23,663 nt of DNA, taken from JANRKG01 sp033763635 (GTDB lineage: Bacteria; Cyanobacteriota; Cyanobacteriia; GCF-001939115). Within the stretch, counting starts at the first letter, position 1. Each line of letters opens with the position of its first letter. The notes under the pieces were generated by a model, which searched no databases, had not been told where the DNA came from, and was given only the letters and a program-made list of their open reading frames with translations. The stretch spans positions 1 through 23,663 of the forward strand of contig JANRKG010000130.1 in NCBI GenBank assembly GCA_033763635.1, read 5' to 3'. Below, one piece after another: positions 1 through 6,438 of this stretch. Both the position numbers and the translations under genes were made by a program.

Positions 1-33
1 AAGGGCAGCCAGATGATAGGTCGGATACGGCAT
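1..33 (-). CDS. Start of an unidentified gene, cut by the window edge
   Basis: Reading the minus strand, an ATG at 33-31 opens a frame of eleven codons, MPYPTYHLAAL, that runs off the window edge. A purine-rich GAGTGAG lies a suitable distance upstream and could be a ribosome binding site. The gene would lie about 100 bp downstream of glyA on the same strand. The short N-terminus resembles, from memory, polyprenyl-phosphate GlcNAc-1-phosphate transferases of the WecA/MraY family, which I recall lying next to glyA in some cyanobacteria. Eleven residues cannot prove this, so no function is assigned. Confidence 0.35.
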   Translation of the reverse strand, partial: MPYPTYHLAAL

Positions 34-136
34 CTGAAACTCACTCAAACCAATGGGGGCGAAAGACTTCAGGCAGAGTCTACTACATCTCGGGCTGTTC
101 GTGTCAACTTTATTTGAGATTTCGCCCGTTCAGCCT

Positions 137-1420
137 TTAAACTAGAGCAGGTTCTGGTTGGGTGAGGTGGGGATACAGTGGGAAGCGGGAACAGAGACCT
201 GCGACCCGATCGCGACAACTCCGAGCTACTGCCTCATCTTCTGGGTTGAGCAGACGATCGGCAATGATATTGGCAATTTCCGCAAATTCCGCTGTACCCA
301 TGCCCCGTGTCGTCATCGCTGGAGATCCCAAACGAAGACCACTGGTGACAAAGGGAGATTCTGGGTCAAAAGGAACCGTGTTCTTATTTGCCGTAATATT
401 CACCCCACTCACCAACTGATCGGCGACTTTGCCTGTCATCTGGATACAGCGCAGATCCACCAACATCAGGTGATTTTCGGTGCCACCAGAAACAATTTTG
501 AAACCCCGGTTTTGTAGCTGGGTTGCCATCGCCTGAGCATTGGCGATTACTTGCTCAGAGTAAACCTTGAAGCCAGGTTGTAACGCTTCCCCAAACGCCA
601 CCGCCTTTGCAGCGATCACATGCTCCAGTGGCCCCCCCTGAGTTCCCGGAAAAACCGCCTTGTCCAGTTTCTTACCCAACTCAGGATCACGAGTGAGAAT
701 CAAACCGCCCCGGGGACCTCTCAGGGTTTTGTGGGTGGTCGTAGTGACGACATCGCAATAGGGGAGAGGCGTTGGGTGATGCCCGGTTGCAACTAACCCA
801 GCAATGTGAGCGATATCTGCAAGGAGGTAAGCTCCGACTTCATCGGCGATCGCCCGGAACTTCTCAAAATCAATAATTCGAGGGTAGGCCGAATAGCCAC
901 AGATCAAGAGCTTGGGACGGTGCTGGAGGGCCAATTCTCGAATTTGGTCATAATCGAGGCATTCCGTTTCCTGACTGACCCCGTAATGGCAGACCTTGAA
1001 CCACTTCCCAGACACATTCACAGGCGAACCGTGGGTCAGGTGCCCACCGTGGGACAGGTCCATCCCCATGATGGTATCACCGGGTTCTAGAAGAGAGAGG
1101 AACACGGCAAAGTTAGCCTGTGCCCCGGAGTGGGGTTGTACGTTGGCGTGGGCTGCTCCAAAGAGTTGCTTTGCCCGATCGATCGCCAATTGCTCCACCC
1201 CATCTACGAATTCGCGGCCCCCGTAGTAGCGTTTTTGGGGTAACCCTTCCGCATATTTATTCGTCAACACTGATCCCTGAGCCGCCAGGACCGCTGGGGA
1301 AGTAAAGTTTTCGCTGGCAATCAGTTCAAGGTGGTCCCTCTGCCGTTCCAGTTCCCGCTGGAGGAGAGATGCGATCGCTGGATCAGTTTTGAACAGAAAG
1401 TCTAAGTTACTCAGTGTCAC
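137..1420 (-). CDS. glyA: Serine hydroxymethyltransferase
   Basis: This pyridoxal-phosphate enzyme interconverts serine and glycine while loading tetrahydrofolate with a one-carbon unit in the cytoplasm. In cyanobacteria it feeds purine, thymidylate and methionine synthesis and helps handle photorespiratory glycine. The 427-residue length is normal for bacterial GlyA. Family signatures seen include LELIASENF (residues 32-40), KRYYGGREFVD (63-73), HSGAQAN (97-103) and the cofactor loop TTTTHKTLRGPRGG, with K231 as the expected Schiff-base lysine (K229 in E. coli). Translation starts at a GTG (1420-1418) preceded by GAGAGG at about 1430-1425, a good ribosome binding site. It is transcribed divergently from petE, with about 237 bp between the two starts. 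No frameshift or missing residue was seen. Identification is secure. Confidence 0.98.
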   Translation of the reverse strand: MTLSNLDFLFKTDPAIASLLQRELERQRDHLELIASENFTSPAVLAAQGSVLTNKYAEGLPQKRYYGGREFVDGVEQLAIDRAKQLFGAAHANVQPHSGAQANFAVFLSLLEPGDTIMGMDLSHGGHLTHGSPVNVSGKWFKVCHYGVSQETECLDYDQIRELALQHRPKLLICGYSAYPRIIDFEKFRAIADEVGAYLLADIAHIAGLVATGHHPTPLPYCDVVTTTTHKTLRGPRGGLILTRDPELGKKLDKAVFPGTQGGPLEHVIAAKAVAFGEALQPGFKVYSEQVIANAQAMATQLQNRGFKIVSGGTENHLMLVDLRCIQMTGKVADQLVSGVNITANKNTVPFDPESPFVTSGLRLGSPAMTTRGMGTAEFAEIANIIADRLLNPEDEAVARSCRDRVAGLCSRFPLYPHLTQPEPALV

Positions 1421-1621
1421 GGGACGAACCTCTCGGAAAAATACAAACAGGAGCCAGCTTCAGTTTTACGAGTCAGAAACAGGCCCAGTAAAGCCTCTGG
1501 CCCAATGATCATAACCCCAAACTTCTAGAGTTAGCTAGTTCAATACAAAAACCAATTACATAGATTTAAAAACAATCTCAGAAGCCTTAGTTTTCGCGCA
1601 AGTCTGTGTCTGGATTCACCT

Positions 1622-1627
1622 TATAAT
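1622..1627 (+). promoter_or_regulatory. Candidate -10 element of petE
   Basis: A perfect TATAAT lies 30 bp upstream of the petE ATG, which would give a short leader containing the ribosome binding site. I see no good -35 hexamer 16-18 bp upstream (the bases there are CAAGTC). The promoter may therefore need an activator, which would fit copper control of petE, but no operator was recognised. This is inferred from sequence match and position only. Confidence 0.4.
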
Positions 1628-1657
1628 CTTCATTAAGAATCCACTTTGGAGGCATTT

Positions 1658-2062
1658 ATGAGCTTCGTTGCTTCGATTTGGCGCAGTGCAAAATTAGGTA
1701 TCCTGGCGAGCATCCTGGTTGTTGTGAGCTTTTTCACCGTGACCATGCCCGCCTCTGCTGATACTTACACCGTGAAGTTAGGGGCAGATAACAGCATGCT
1801 GGCTTTTGAACCCGCCAAACTGACCATCAAAAAAGGCGATACGGTGAAGTGGGTGAATAACAAAGTTCCTCCCCACAACGTTGTATTTGACCCTCAAAAG
1901 GTTCCTGCTGGGGTTGATGCATCTAAATTTACCCACCAATCCTTGCTGATGAGTCCCGGTCAGTCTGTCGAGTCTACCTTCGATACGGCTGGTACTTACA
2001 CCTACTTCTGCGCTCCTCACCGGGGGGCAGGCATGGTGGGTCAAATCATTGTTGAAGACTAA
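1658..2062 (+). CDS. petE: Plastocyanin precursor
   Basis: Plastocyanin is the small blue-copper protein of the thylakoid lumen that carries electrons from cytochrome b6f to photosystem I. The 134-residue precursor has a basic N-terminus, a hydrophobic segment (LGILASILVVVSFF) and a signal peptidase site after PASA, leaving a mature protein of 100 residues beginning DTYTVKLG. All four copper ligands are present in the mature chain: H39 (PPHNVVF), C84, H87 and M92 (YFCAPHRGAGMVG). I chose the ATG at 1658 because GGAGG lies 5 bp upstream. An in-frame TTG at 1646 overlaps that binding site and is an unlikely start. petJ, for the alternative carrier cytochrome c6, follows on the same strand after 146 bp. 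Copper-dependent exchange of the two carriers is known in cyanobacteria. Confidence 0.98.
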   Translation: MSFVASIWRSAKLGILASILVVVSFFTVTMPASADTYTVKLGADNSMLAFEPAKLTIKKGDTVKWVNNKVPPHNVVFDPQKVPAGVDASKFTHQSLLMSPGQSVESTFDTAGTYTYFCAPHRGAGMVGQIIVED

Positions 2063-2073
2063 TTTTCCAACAA

Positions 2074-2097
2074 CCTAAAGGATTTGACCTTTTTAGG
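2074..2097 (+). terminator. Weak hairpin after petE
   Basis: CCTAAAGG at 2074-2081 can pair with CCTTTTTAGG at 2088-2097, with two unpaired T residues, around a 6-base loop. No T-run follows, so it is at best a weak terminator or an RNA-stabilising 3' hairpin between petE and petJ. Confidence 0.3.
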
Positions 2098-2101
2098 GAG
2101 T

Positions 2102-2129
2102 GGGTCATGGGTCATGGGTCATGGGTCAT
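2102..2129 (+). repeat. Four perfect copies of the heptamer GGGTCAT
   Basis: GGGTCAT is repeated four times without change between petE and petJ. A direct repeat CGATTACC follows at about 2149 and 2178. Arrays of short tandem heptamers (STRR-type) are a known feature of filamentous cyanobacterial genomes. The location, directly in front of the petJ start region, means copy number could alter promoter or leader spacing. Confidence 0.85.
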
Positions 2130-2208
2130 CAGATCCGAAATCTGCTACCGATTACCCAGTCCCTATGACTCATTCCCGATTACCTGAAAGACTTTTAGGA
2201 AAGAAATT

Positions 2209-2583
2209 GTGTTTAAAACCCTTTTACGGACTGTAATACTGGCAATCGTCTGCTGGTCTCTCAGTCTTATTTTTATTCCCTTTAGTCAGCCTGTGCTGGC
2301 AACTGTAGGGACTCCTAATGTGGCAGCAGGGGCCAAAATCTTTAGCGCGAACTGTGCGGCCTGCCATCTGGGGGGCAATAACGTCATTATGGGGGACAAA
2401 ACTTTGAAAAAGGCAGCGCTAGAGAAATACCTGCCCGACTTTCAAGCCCAACCCCTGGAGACCATCATTTATCAAGTCAAGAATGGCAAAAATGCGATGC
2501 CCGCTTTTTCGGGTCGTTTGAGTGACGATCAGATTGCAGATGTAGCGGCTTATGTTTTAGGTCAAGCGGAGAAAGGTTGGTAG
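2209..2583 (+). CDS. petJ: Cytochrome c6 precursor
   Basis: Cytochrome c6 is the soluble lumenal c-type cytochrome that replaces plastocyanin between cytochrome b6f and photosystem I, and it can also serve respiratory oxidase. The 124-residue precursor has a hydrophobic signal sequence (residues about 8-24) with probable cleavage near PVLA at 28-31. The mature part shows the haem attachment motif CAACH (C49, C52, H53) and the axial methionine M97 in NAMPAF. It ends with the helix DDQIADVAAYVLGQA, typical of the family. Translation begins at GTG 2209, with AGGAAAG at 2197-2203 upstream. It follows petE closely and is closed by the terminator at 2669-2696. Regulation is probably opposite to petE with respect to copper, which is family knowledge and was not seen in the sequence. 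Confidence 0.97.
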   Translation: MFKTLLRTVILAIVCWSLSLIFIPFSQPVLATVGTPNVAAGAKIFSANCAACHLGGNNVIMGDKTLKKAALEKYLPDFQAQPLETIIYQVKNGKNAMPAFSGRLSDDQIADVAAYVLGQAEKGW

Positions 2584-2668
2584 GTTGCGATCGTTGGTCA
2601 TCCTTCCTGACAAGCCGTTTCAATTCAGTGGTTTTAATCTTTGCAATCCTATCTTTGGATGCGGCAAG

Positions 2669-2696
2669 CCCCAGTCGATCACTGGGGTTTTGTTTT
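2669..2696 (+). terminator. Intrinsic terminator after petJ
   Basis: CCCCAGT (2669-2675), loop CGATC and ACTGGGG (2681-2687) form a perfect 7-bp stem, followed directly by TTTTGTTTT. This is a strong rho-independent terminator in the plus direction, 86 bp after the petJ stop. It separates the electron-carrier genes from the rhomboid gene. Confidence 0.9.
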
Positions 2697-2798
2697 AGGG
2701 TTGCTTTTTGTCCTGCAAAGAAATCTATCTCTTGGCAAAGTTATTGACGGAAAAAACAGCATACGATACAGCAAACCTCTCACTCAGGAAAAACGGCT

Positions 2799-3563
2799 GT
2801 GGTTCCCCTCAGTGACAACAACCCGACTCGGCTCACTCCTTACGTGACCTACGTTCTGATTATTGCCAACGTTCTGATATTTCTCTACGAATTAAGCCTT
2901 TCCCCGCCTCAATTAGAACGTTTTCTCCAGACCTGGGCTGTCATTCCCAAAGAACTAACTTATACCTTTGGGGGTGGAACAGTTTCTGCGGGTCCCCCAG
3001 AGTGGATTACCCTATTTTCCTCCCAGTTCTTGCATGGAGGATTCCTGCACGTTGCCGGGAATATGTTGTTCCTGTGGATTTTTGGCAATAACGTAGAAGA
3101 TCAGCTGGGCCACGTTCGGTATCTCATTTTCTATCTGGCCTGTGGTGCGCTGGCTGCCCTCGCTCAGTGGTTTTTCTCCTCCGGTTCTTCTATTCCTTCC
3201 CTGGGAGCAAGTGGAGCGATCGCCGGAGTTATGGGAGCTTACATTCTGCGGTTTCCCCGTGCTGAAGTTCTGACCCTGATTCCGCTCGGTATTATCTTCA
3301 CCACCCTGCGGGTTCCTGCCGTGTTCTTTCTGGGTTTCTGGTTCCTTCAACAAGCCTTTTATGGAGTTGCCAGTCTGCAAGCCCCGATGAATATTGGGAT
3401 GGAAAGCGGAGGCATCGCCTACTGGGCACACGCAGGCGGGTTTGTGTTTGGTGCCCTGCTTGGCCCCCTGCTCGGCCTCTTTTCCAATCAAGGGCCTGGG
3501 GACCCTGGCGATCCCTACGAGAGTCCTAGAAATCCTGTAGGAGCCAGAAGCCGCTATAAGTAA
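2799..3563 (+). CDS. Rhomboid-family intramembrane serine protease
   Basis: Rhomboids cut single-pass membrane proteins inside the bilayer with a Ser-His dyad. This 254-residue protein has about six hydrophobic segments. It carries the family landmarks HGGFLHVAGNM (residues 79-89, the oxyanion region with N88), GASGAIAGVMG with catalytic S138, and AYWAHAGGFVFG with H211. Both catalytic residues are present, so it should be active rather than a pseudoprotease. The start is GTG 2799, preceded by AGGAAAA at about 2786-2792. The C-terminal tail after residue 230 is hydrophilic and Gly/Pro-rich. The last 38 bp overlap the 3' end of the opposing Tab2-family gene. The substrate is unknown. Confidence 0.93.
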   Translation: MVPLSDNNPTRLTPYVTYVLIIANVLIFLYELSLSPPQLERFLQTWAVIPKELTYTFGGGTVSAGPPEWITLFSSQFLHGGFLHVAGNMLFLWIFGNNVEDQLGHVRYLIFYLACGALAALAQWFFSSGSSIPSLGASGAIAGVMGAYILRFPRAEVLTLIPLGIIFTTLRVPAVFFLGFWFLQQAFYGVASLQAPMNIGMESGGIAYWAHAGGFVFGALLGPLLGLFSNQGPGDPGDPYESPRNPVGARSRYK

Positions 3564-4359
3564 CACCTGAATCATCCGGTTGTACGAGTAGGAAATGTAG
3601 CCCTTGGGCCGCTTGCTTGCGTTGTTCATATAACTGGGCAGCGGTCCTTACTTCAGAGTCGTCATAAGTAGCAACGACCCAGCGATCGATCAGCCCCGCT
3701 TCCAGAATTAGCCCGTCGGGCGCACCTGGAATGGAGTGGATGGAAACGGGGTGAACCTGGGCTAGCCAACGAGCCAACCGCATCGCCTGACGACCGCCAT
3801 CAATAACAATTCCGGGTACCTTCATCGTAGAAGCAATCCCCAGGTTAACCGGGAGTCGGGATTCCGGCATCTCCAGAATGGGAATGGGTCGGCCTCGAAA
3901 TCCCGATTCAATTTCAGGGGCAGGTAAACTGGCAAAACGCCACCGATCGCCCCAAAGTTGTTCGGGCAGAGGCATGGGTGGGGGCCGATCCAGTTGAAAC
4001 GGCTGATAGGGTTGCTGGGTAAATTCGGGCAAGGTTGGATAAATATTCACCCGTTCCTCCAGCCATTGCTTGAGGGCACTGGTCTGACGGGTGGGTTCTA
4101 CAGTGATTCCCAGCGGTTGACAGGCCGTTTCCAGCAAGCCCAGCGATTGGGGGCGAAACACCTGGATGCGATCGGGCAAGCGATCCCCAGCGGCAGCCTG
4201 GATCTGACTGGTTAGCCAATCGGCATTGGCTTTCGATTGAGGGCACCAGACAACCCATTCAAAGGTGCGATCGGGCGTACAGAGAAGCAGTTCCCAGAGG
4301 GGTTGTTGGGTTGCATCTTGCAGGGGACGACGGTAGAAATCGGCTTGCCAGAGAATCAT
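3526..4359 (-). CDS. Tab2/Atab2-family RNA-binding protein
   Basis: This 277-residue soluble protein matches the Tab2/Atab2 family (formerly DUF1092), found in cyanobacteria and chloroplasts. Seen in the sequence are the N-terminal WQADFYRRPLQD, the central LWGDRWRFASL, and the C-terminal QGLHFLLVQPDDSG and YSGFWLLQDF blocks. In Chlamydomonas TAB2 and Arabidopsis ATAB2, the protein supports translation of photosystem I subunit mRNA. The same job in this organism is inference. The start ATG at 4359 has no clear Shine-Dalgarno sequence. The exostosin-like gene lies 90 bp upstream on the same strand and may share a transcript. The 3' end overlaps the rhomboid gene on the other strand by 38 bp. 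Confidence 0.92.
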   Translation of the reverse strand: MILWQADFYRRPLQDATQQPLWELLLCTPDRTFEWVVWCPQSKANADWLTSQIQAAAGDRLPDRIQVFRPQSLGLLETACQPLGITVEPTRQTSALKQWLEERVNIYPTLPEFTQQPYQPFQLDRPPPMPLPEQLWGDRWRFASLPAPEIESGFRGRPIPILEMPESRLPVNLGIASTMKVPGIVIDGGRQAMRLARWLAQVHPVSIHSIPGAPDGLILEAGLIDRWVVATYDDSEVRTAAQLYEQRKQAAQGLHFLLVQPDDSGVTYSGFWLLQDF

Positions 4360-4449
4360 GGGTGGGCAGAGGGGATTATCGATACCCTACACCAAATTTG
4401 TGCCTGTTTTGACGGTTTCCAGCCTACTGCTACAACTTCCAGTCTTCTG

Positions 4450-5589
4450 CTAAAGACGGATTAAATGGTGGGACAGCAGCGGCTCAAAATGGTGGTAGAA
4501 GTTTGCAAAAAAGCCTTCTGGAGCCAGCCATTTTTCCCAAAGCCGACGGCATTCTATTTGTAAATTCGTAAATTCTTGGGGAGAGAGGGAATTGTGAAAC
4601 TCCAAAATTTTTTCTGGTAAGCGATGCAGTTCCTTTTCTTCGACCCAAACGGCATGGTTTCGCCAATCGATTTGTGAGTCAAAGGGAAGCACACAATCTG
4701 TGTTAATCAATACGGGAATACGTCCCATACAGAGCGTTTCATAGAATCGAAAGGAGAAATTTCCCGAACCGCGACAGCAGAGAATATAGTCGCTGCTCCG
4801 CAGATTCTGGACGTACTCGTTCCGATGCTTCTCGCGAGATTCATCATCCGCCCGTCCTAGAAAAACACTTTCCTGTCTAAGGATGAAATTTGTTTCAATT
4901 CCCTGGTGTTGTTGAAGGGTGGCTAAAGCCTTTGTGCGGAGAATTTCGCCCTTATAGGGGGACGCATCCAACCTCCCCTGAGTTGCCAGCATCAGCGCTT
5001 GATACGCTCCTAAACCCGCCAACTGTTTCAATTTCCACGTTCCCACCAAACCACAAAAACCAACGGTTGGCTTCGGCTGCTTGGGCCGGATGTTAGTGTG
5101 CTGGGAAGACCATTGGGGAGCAATATCTTCCGAAAACGCTGGTAATGCAAAATCATGGGCCGATCGCCGGGATTGGTACAGCCCCTCGCGAAAGACGATC
5201 GCTTCTTTTAAGGGAATCGATTCATGGGAACGATCGCCCCGAAAAAAAACAGCGACGGGTTTCTGGTACTCCCTGGCTTTGTAATAAAGCTGGGTGTTAA
5301 TCCGTTTTACTTCCTTCGCGACTGGAGAGTTTACTGGATACTTCCAGTGGGGGCCCCTCACCCAATACCAGTCATAGGGAAGAATGACCAGATCGCACTC
5401 TTCTAAGCAGGAGAAGGTAAAAGGGGAAGAGGGAGCGTGCCAGTAGCGATCGTAACGTAAAGCATCTAAATTCCGTTTATTTACATTCGTAATTCTTTCC
5501 TTAAAGAAGGGATGAACCATTGGCTCAAGCGGAATATTTTTCAGCGCAGCGCTGGTATTATCTTCGGTGTAAACCTTCAGTTTGTGCAT
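4450..5589 (-). CDS. Exostosin-family glycosyltransferase-like protein
   Basis: The 379-residue protein resembles the exostosin/GT47 family. The best evidence is the C-terminal part, with SSDYILCCRGSGNFSFRFYE followed by TLCMGRIPVLINTDCVLPF. This is the conserved Rossmann-like nucleotide-sugar binding region of exostosin domains, about residues 265-310. No signal peptide or membrane segment is visible, so it should act in the cytoplasm on an exopolysaccharide or cell-surface glycan precursor. The sugar donor and acceptor cannot be told. I chose ATG 5589, preceded by GAGGGTGAAG. An in-frame TTG 21 bp upstream would lie in or before that binding site. It stands alone, without other polysaccharide genes, next to the repeat-rich gap. 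Its A+T content appears higher than that of glyA or ftsI, which may point to acquisition by transfer. Confidence 0.78.
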   Translation of the reverse strand: MHKLKVYTEDNTSAALKNIPLEPMVHPFFKERITNVNKRNLDALRYDRYWHAPSSPFTFSCLEECDLVILPYDWYWVRGPHWKYPVNSPVAKEVKRINTQLYYKAREYQKPVAVFFRGDRSHESIPLKEAIVFREGLYQSRRSAHDFALPAFSEDIAPQWSSQHTNIRPKQPKPTVGFCGLVGTWKLKQLAGLGAYQALMLATQGRLDASPYKGEILRTKALATLQQHQGIETNFILRQESVFLGRADDESREKHRNEYVQNLRSSDYILCCRGSGNFSFRFYETLCMGRIPVLINTDCVLPFDSQIDWRNHAVWVEEKELHRLPEKILEFHNSLSPQEFTNLQIECRRLWEKWLAPEGFFANFYHHFEPLLSHHLIRL

Positions 5590-5706
5590 CTCTTCACCCT
5601 CAGATTGCAATATTTAGCTGCAACATTATTGATAAAGCTCAATAGTGAATTGCAATAATTAGCTAACCAGACAGATTAATAAACAAACTTATTAATAAAC
5701 AAACGT

Positions 5707-5821
5707 AGGAGATTTCCAGAAAAGAGTTTATCTGGGGGTTGCCTTTCGACTCCACTTAGGGCGCGAGGGCTGGTTGAGCGAAGTCGAAACCAGCAGGTAG
5801 ATTGTTTTTTAGAAATCTCCT
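5707..5821 (+). repeat. 115-bp element with inverted ends, copy 1 (MITE-like)
   Basis: The left end AGGAGATTTCCAGAAAA and the right end (reverse complement AGGAGATTTCTAAAAAA) form imperfect terminal inverted repeats with a perfect 10-bp outer part. An inner hairpin GCTGGTT/AACCAGC encloses GAGCGAAGTCGA (about 5769-5794). The copy at 6324-6438 has the same length and differs at about 11 of 115 positions. TA lies at or beside both outer edges, as expected for a small non-autonomous element moved by a Tc1/mariner or IS630-type transposase. That mechanism is inference, and no transposase gene is present here. Confidence 0.75.
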
Positions 5822-6240
5822 TAGGGATTTTCAGGAATTGCTATCCCTAATCCAGGTTTCTTGCAATAAAAGGTTTAAAAAGCGAGTTGGTAGAGACAAG
5901 CTTTGTTACAAACATTTACGAAGGTAGTCCTTAAAAATTTAAGGCTAGAAAAATCTAATTACTTACGTCTAAAGACTGATTTTTTAAATTTCAAGTAATA
6001 CTTTCTCTTGAAAAAAGAAAAACTTTGCTATGGTTTTCAGGTGCTTAATTAAACAGTTTTCAAGATTTTGGTTTTAGGTTCAATTTGCAAAACTATTTAG
6101 GGGATCACCTATAAATCAAGGGTTGGAACCACCTTCGTATTCTGTAATGGAACAATCAATTTTACGAAGTTCTTACGATTGGAAGTTCGTTTGAATTGCT
6201 CAAAATGGACATGCAGCAAAATAACATAATCTGAGGATCG

Positions 6241-6290
6241 GGTTTCGACTTCGCCCAATCCGCAAACAATTGAGGGCTAAGCGAAGCCCG
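6241..6290. repeat. Diverged fragment of the repeat core
   Basis: Bases 6241-6260 (GGTTTCGACTTCGCCCAATC) match the reverse complement of the copy 1 core at 5772-5791 in 18 of 20 positions. They are followed by a small hairpin, GGGCT...AGCCC, near 6273-6289. The match lacks the element's ends. It may be an older relic or a separate member of the same GAGCGAAGTCGAA-type repeat family. Confidence 0.5.
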
Positions 6291-6323
6291 GTGACAGGTA
6301 CTTGATTAATTTGCAAATCCCTT

Positions 6324-6438
6324 AAGAGATTTCCAGGAAAGAGTTTACTTGGGGGTTGCCCTTCGACTCCGCTCAGGGCGCGGGTGCTGGTTGAGCGAAG
6401 CCGAAACCAGCAGGTAGATTGTTTTTCAGAAATCTCCT
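6324..6438 (+). repeat. 115-bp element with inverted ends, copy 2 (MITE-like)
   Basis: This is the second full-length copy, about 90% identical to the one at 5707-5821 and in the same orientation. It has the same inner GCTGGTT/AACCAGC hairpin. Its left edge follows TA and its right edge runs into TA. Its right terminus supplies two bases of the TAG stop codon (6439-6437) of the Mre11/SbcD-like gene, so insertion probably set that gene's present end. Confidence 0.75.

Larger units (their letters stand above)
5590..6436. other. Gene-free AT-rich gap carrying repeat elements
   Basis: No convincing coding frame was found on either strand here. The gap holds two copies of a 115-bp element (entered separately), a diverged fragment of its core near 6241-6260, and otherwise AT-rich sequence with poly-A and poly-T tracts (about 5,940-6,080). 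The promoter of the exostosin-like gene should lie in its left end, since that gene starts at 5589. No tRNA or known RNA fold was recognised. Confidence 0.7.

Noticed and set aside
158..517. 119-codon plus-strand frame opposite glyA
   Set aside because: The region is fully explained by the conserved SHMT C-terminal half on the minus strand.
1646..1657. TTG at 1646 as the plastocyanin start
   Set aside because: It overlaps the GGAGG ribosome binding site that serves the ATG at 1658, and the extra residues (MEAF) are unlike plastocyanin leaders.
2641..2847. 68-codon plus-strand frame before the rhomboid gene
   Set aside because: It begins over the petJ terminator hairpin, starts at a poor codon without a ribosome binding site, and runs out of frame into the rhomboid start.
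3012..3629. Minus-strand frame of 205 codons opposite the rhomboid gene
   Set aside because: The plus strand carries the rhomboid catalytic motifs. The antisense product has no family signature and would overlap the end of the Tab2-family gene in a different frame.
5940..6120. Possible RNA gene in the AT-rich gap
   Set aside because: No cloverleaf, T-loop motif or conserved structural RNA pattern could be found, only poly-A and poly-T tracts.
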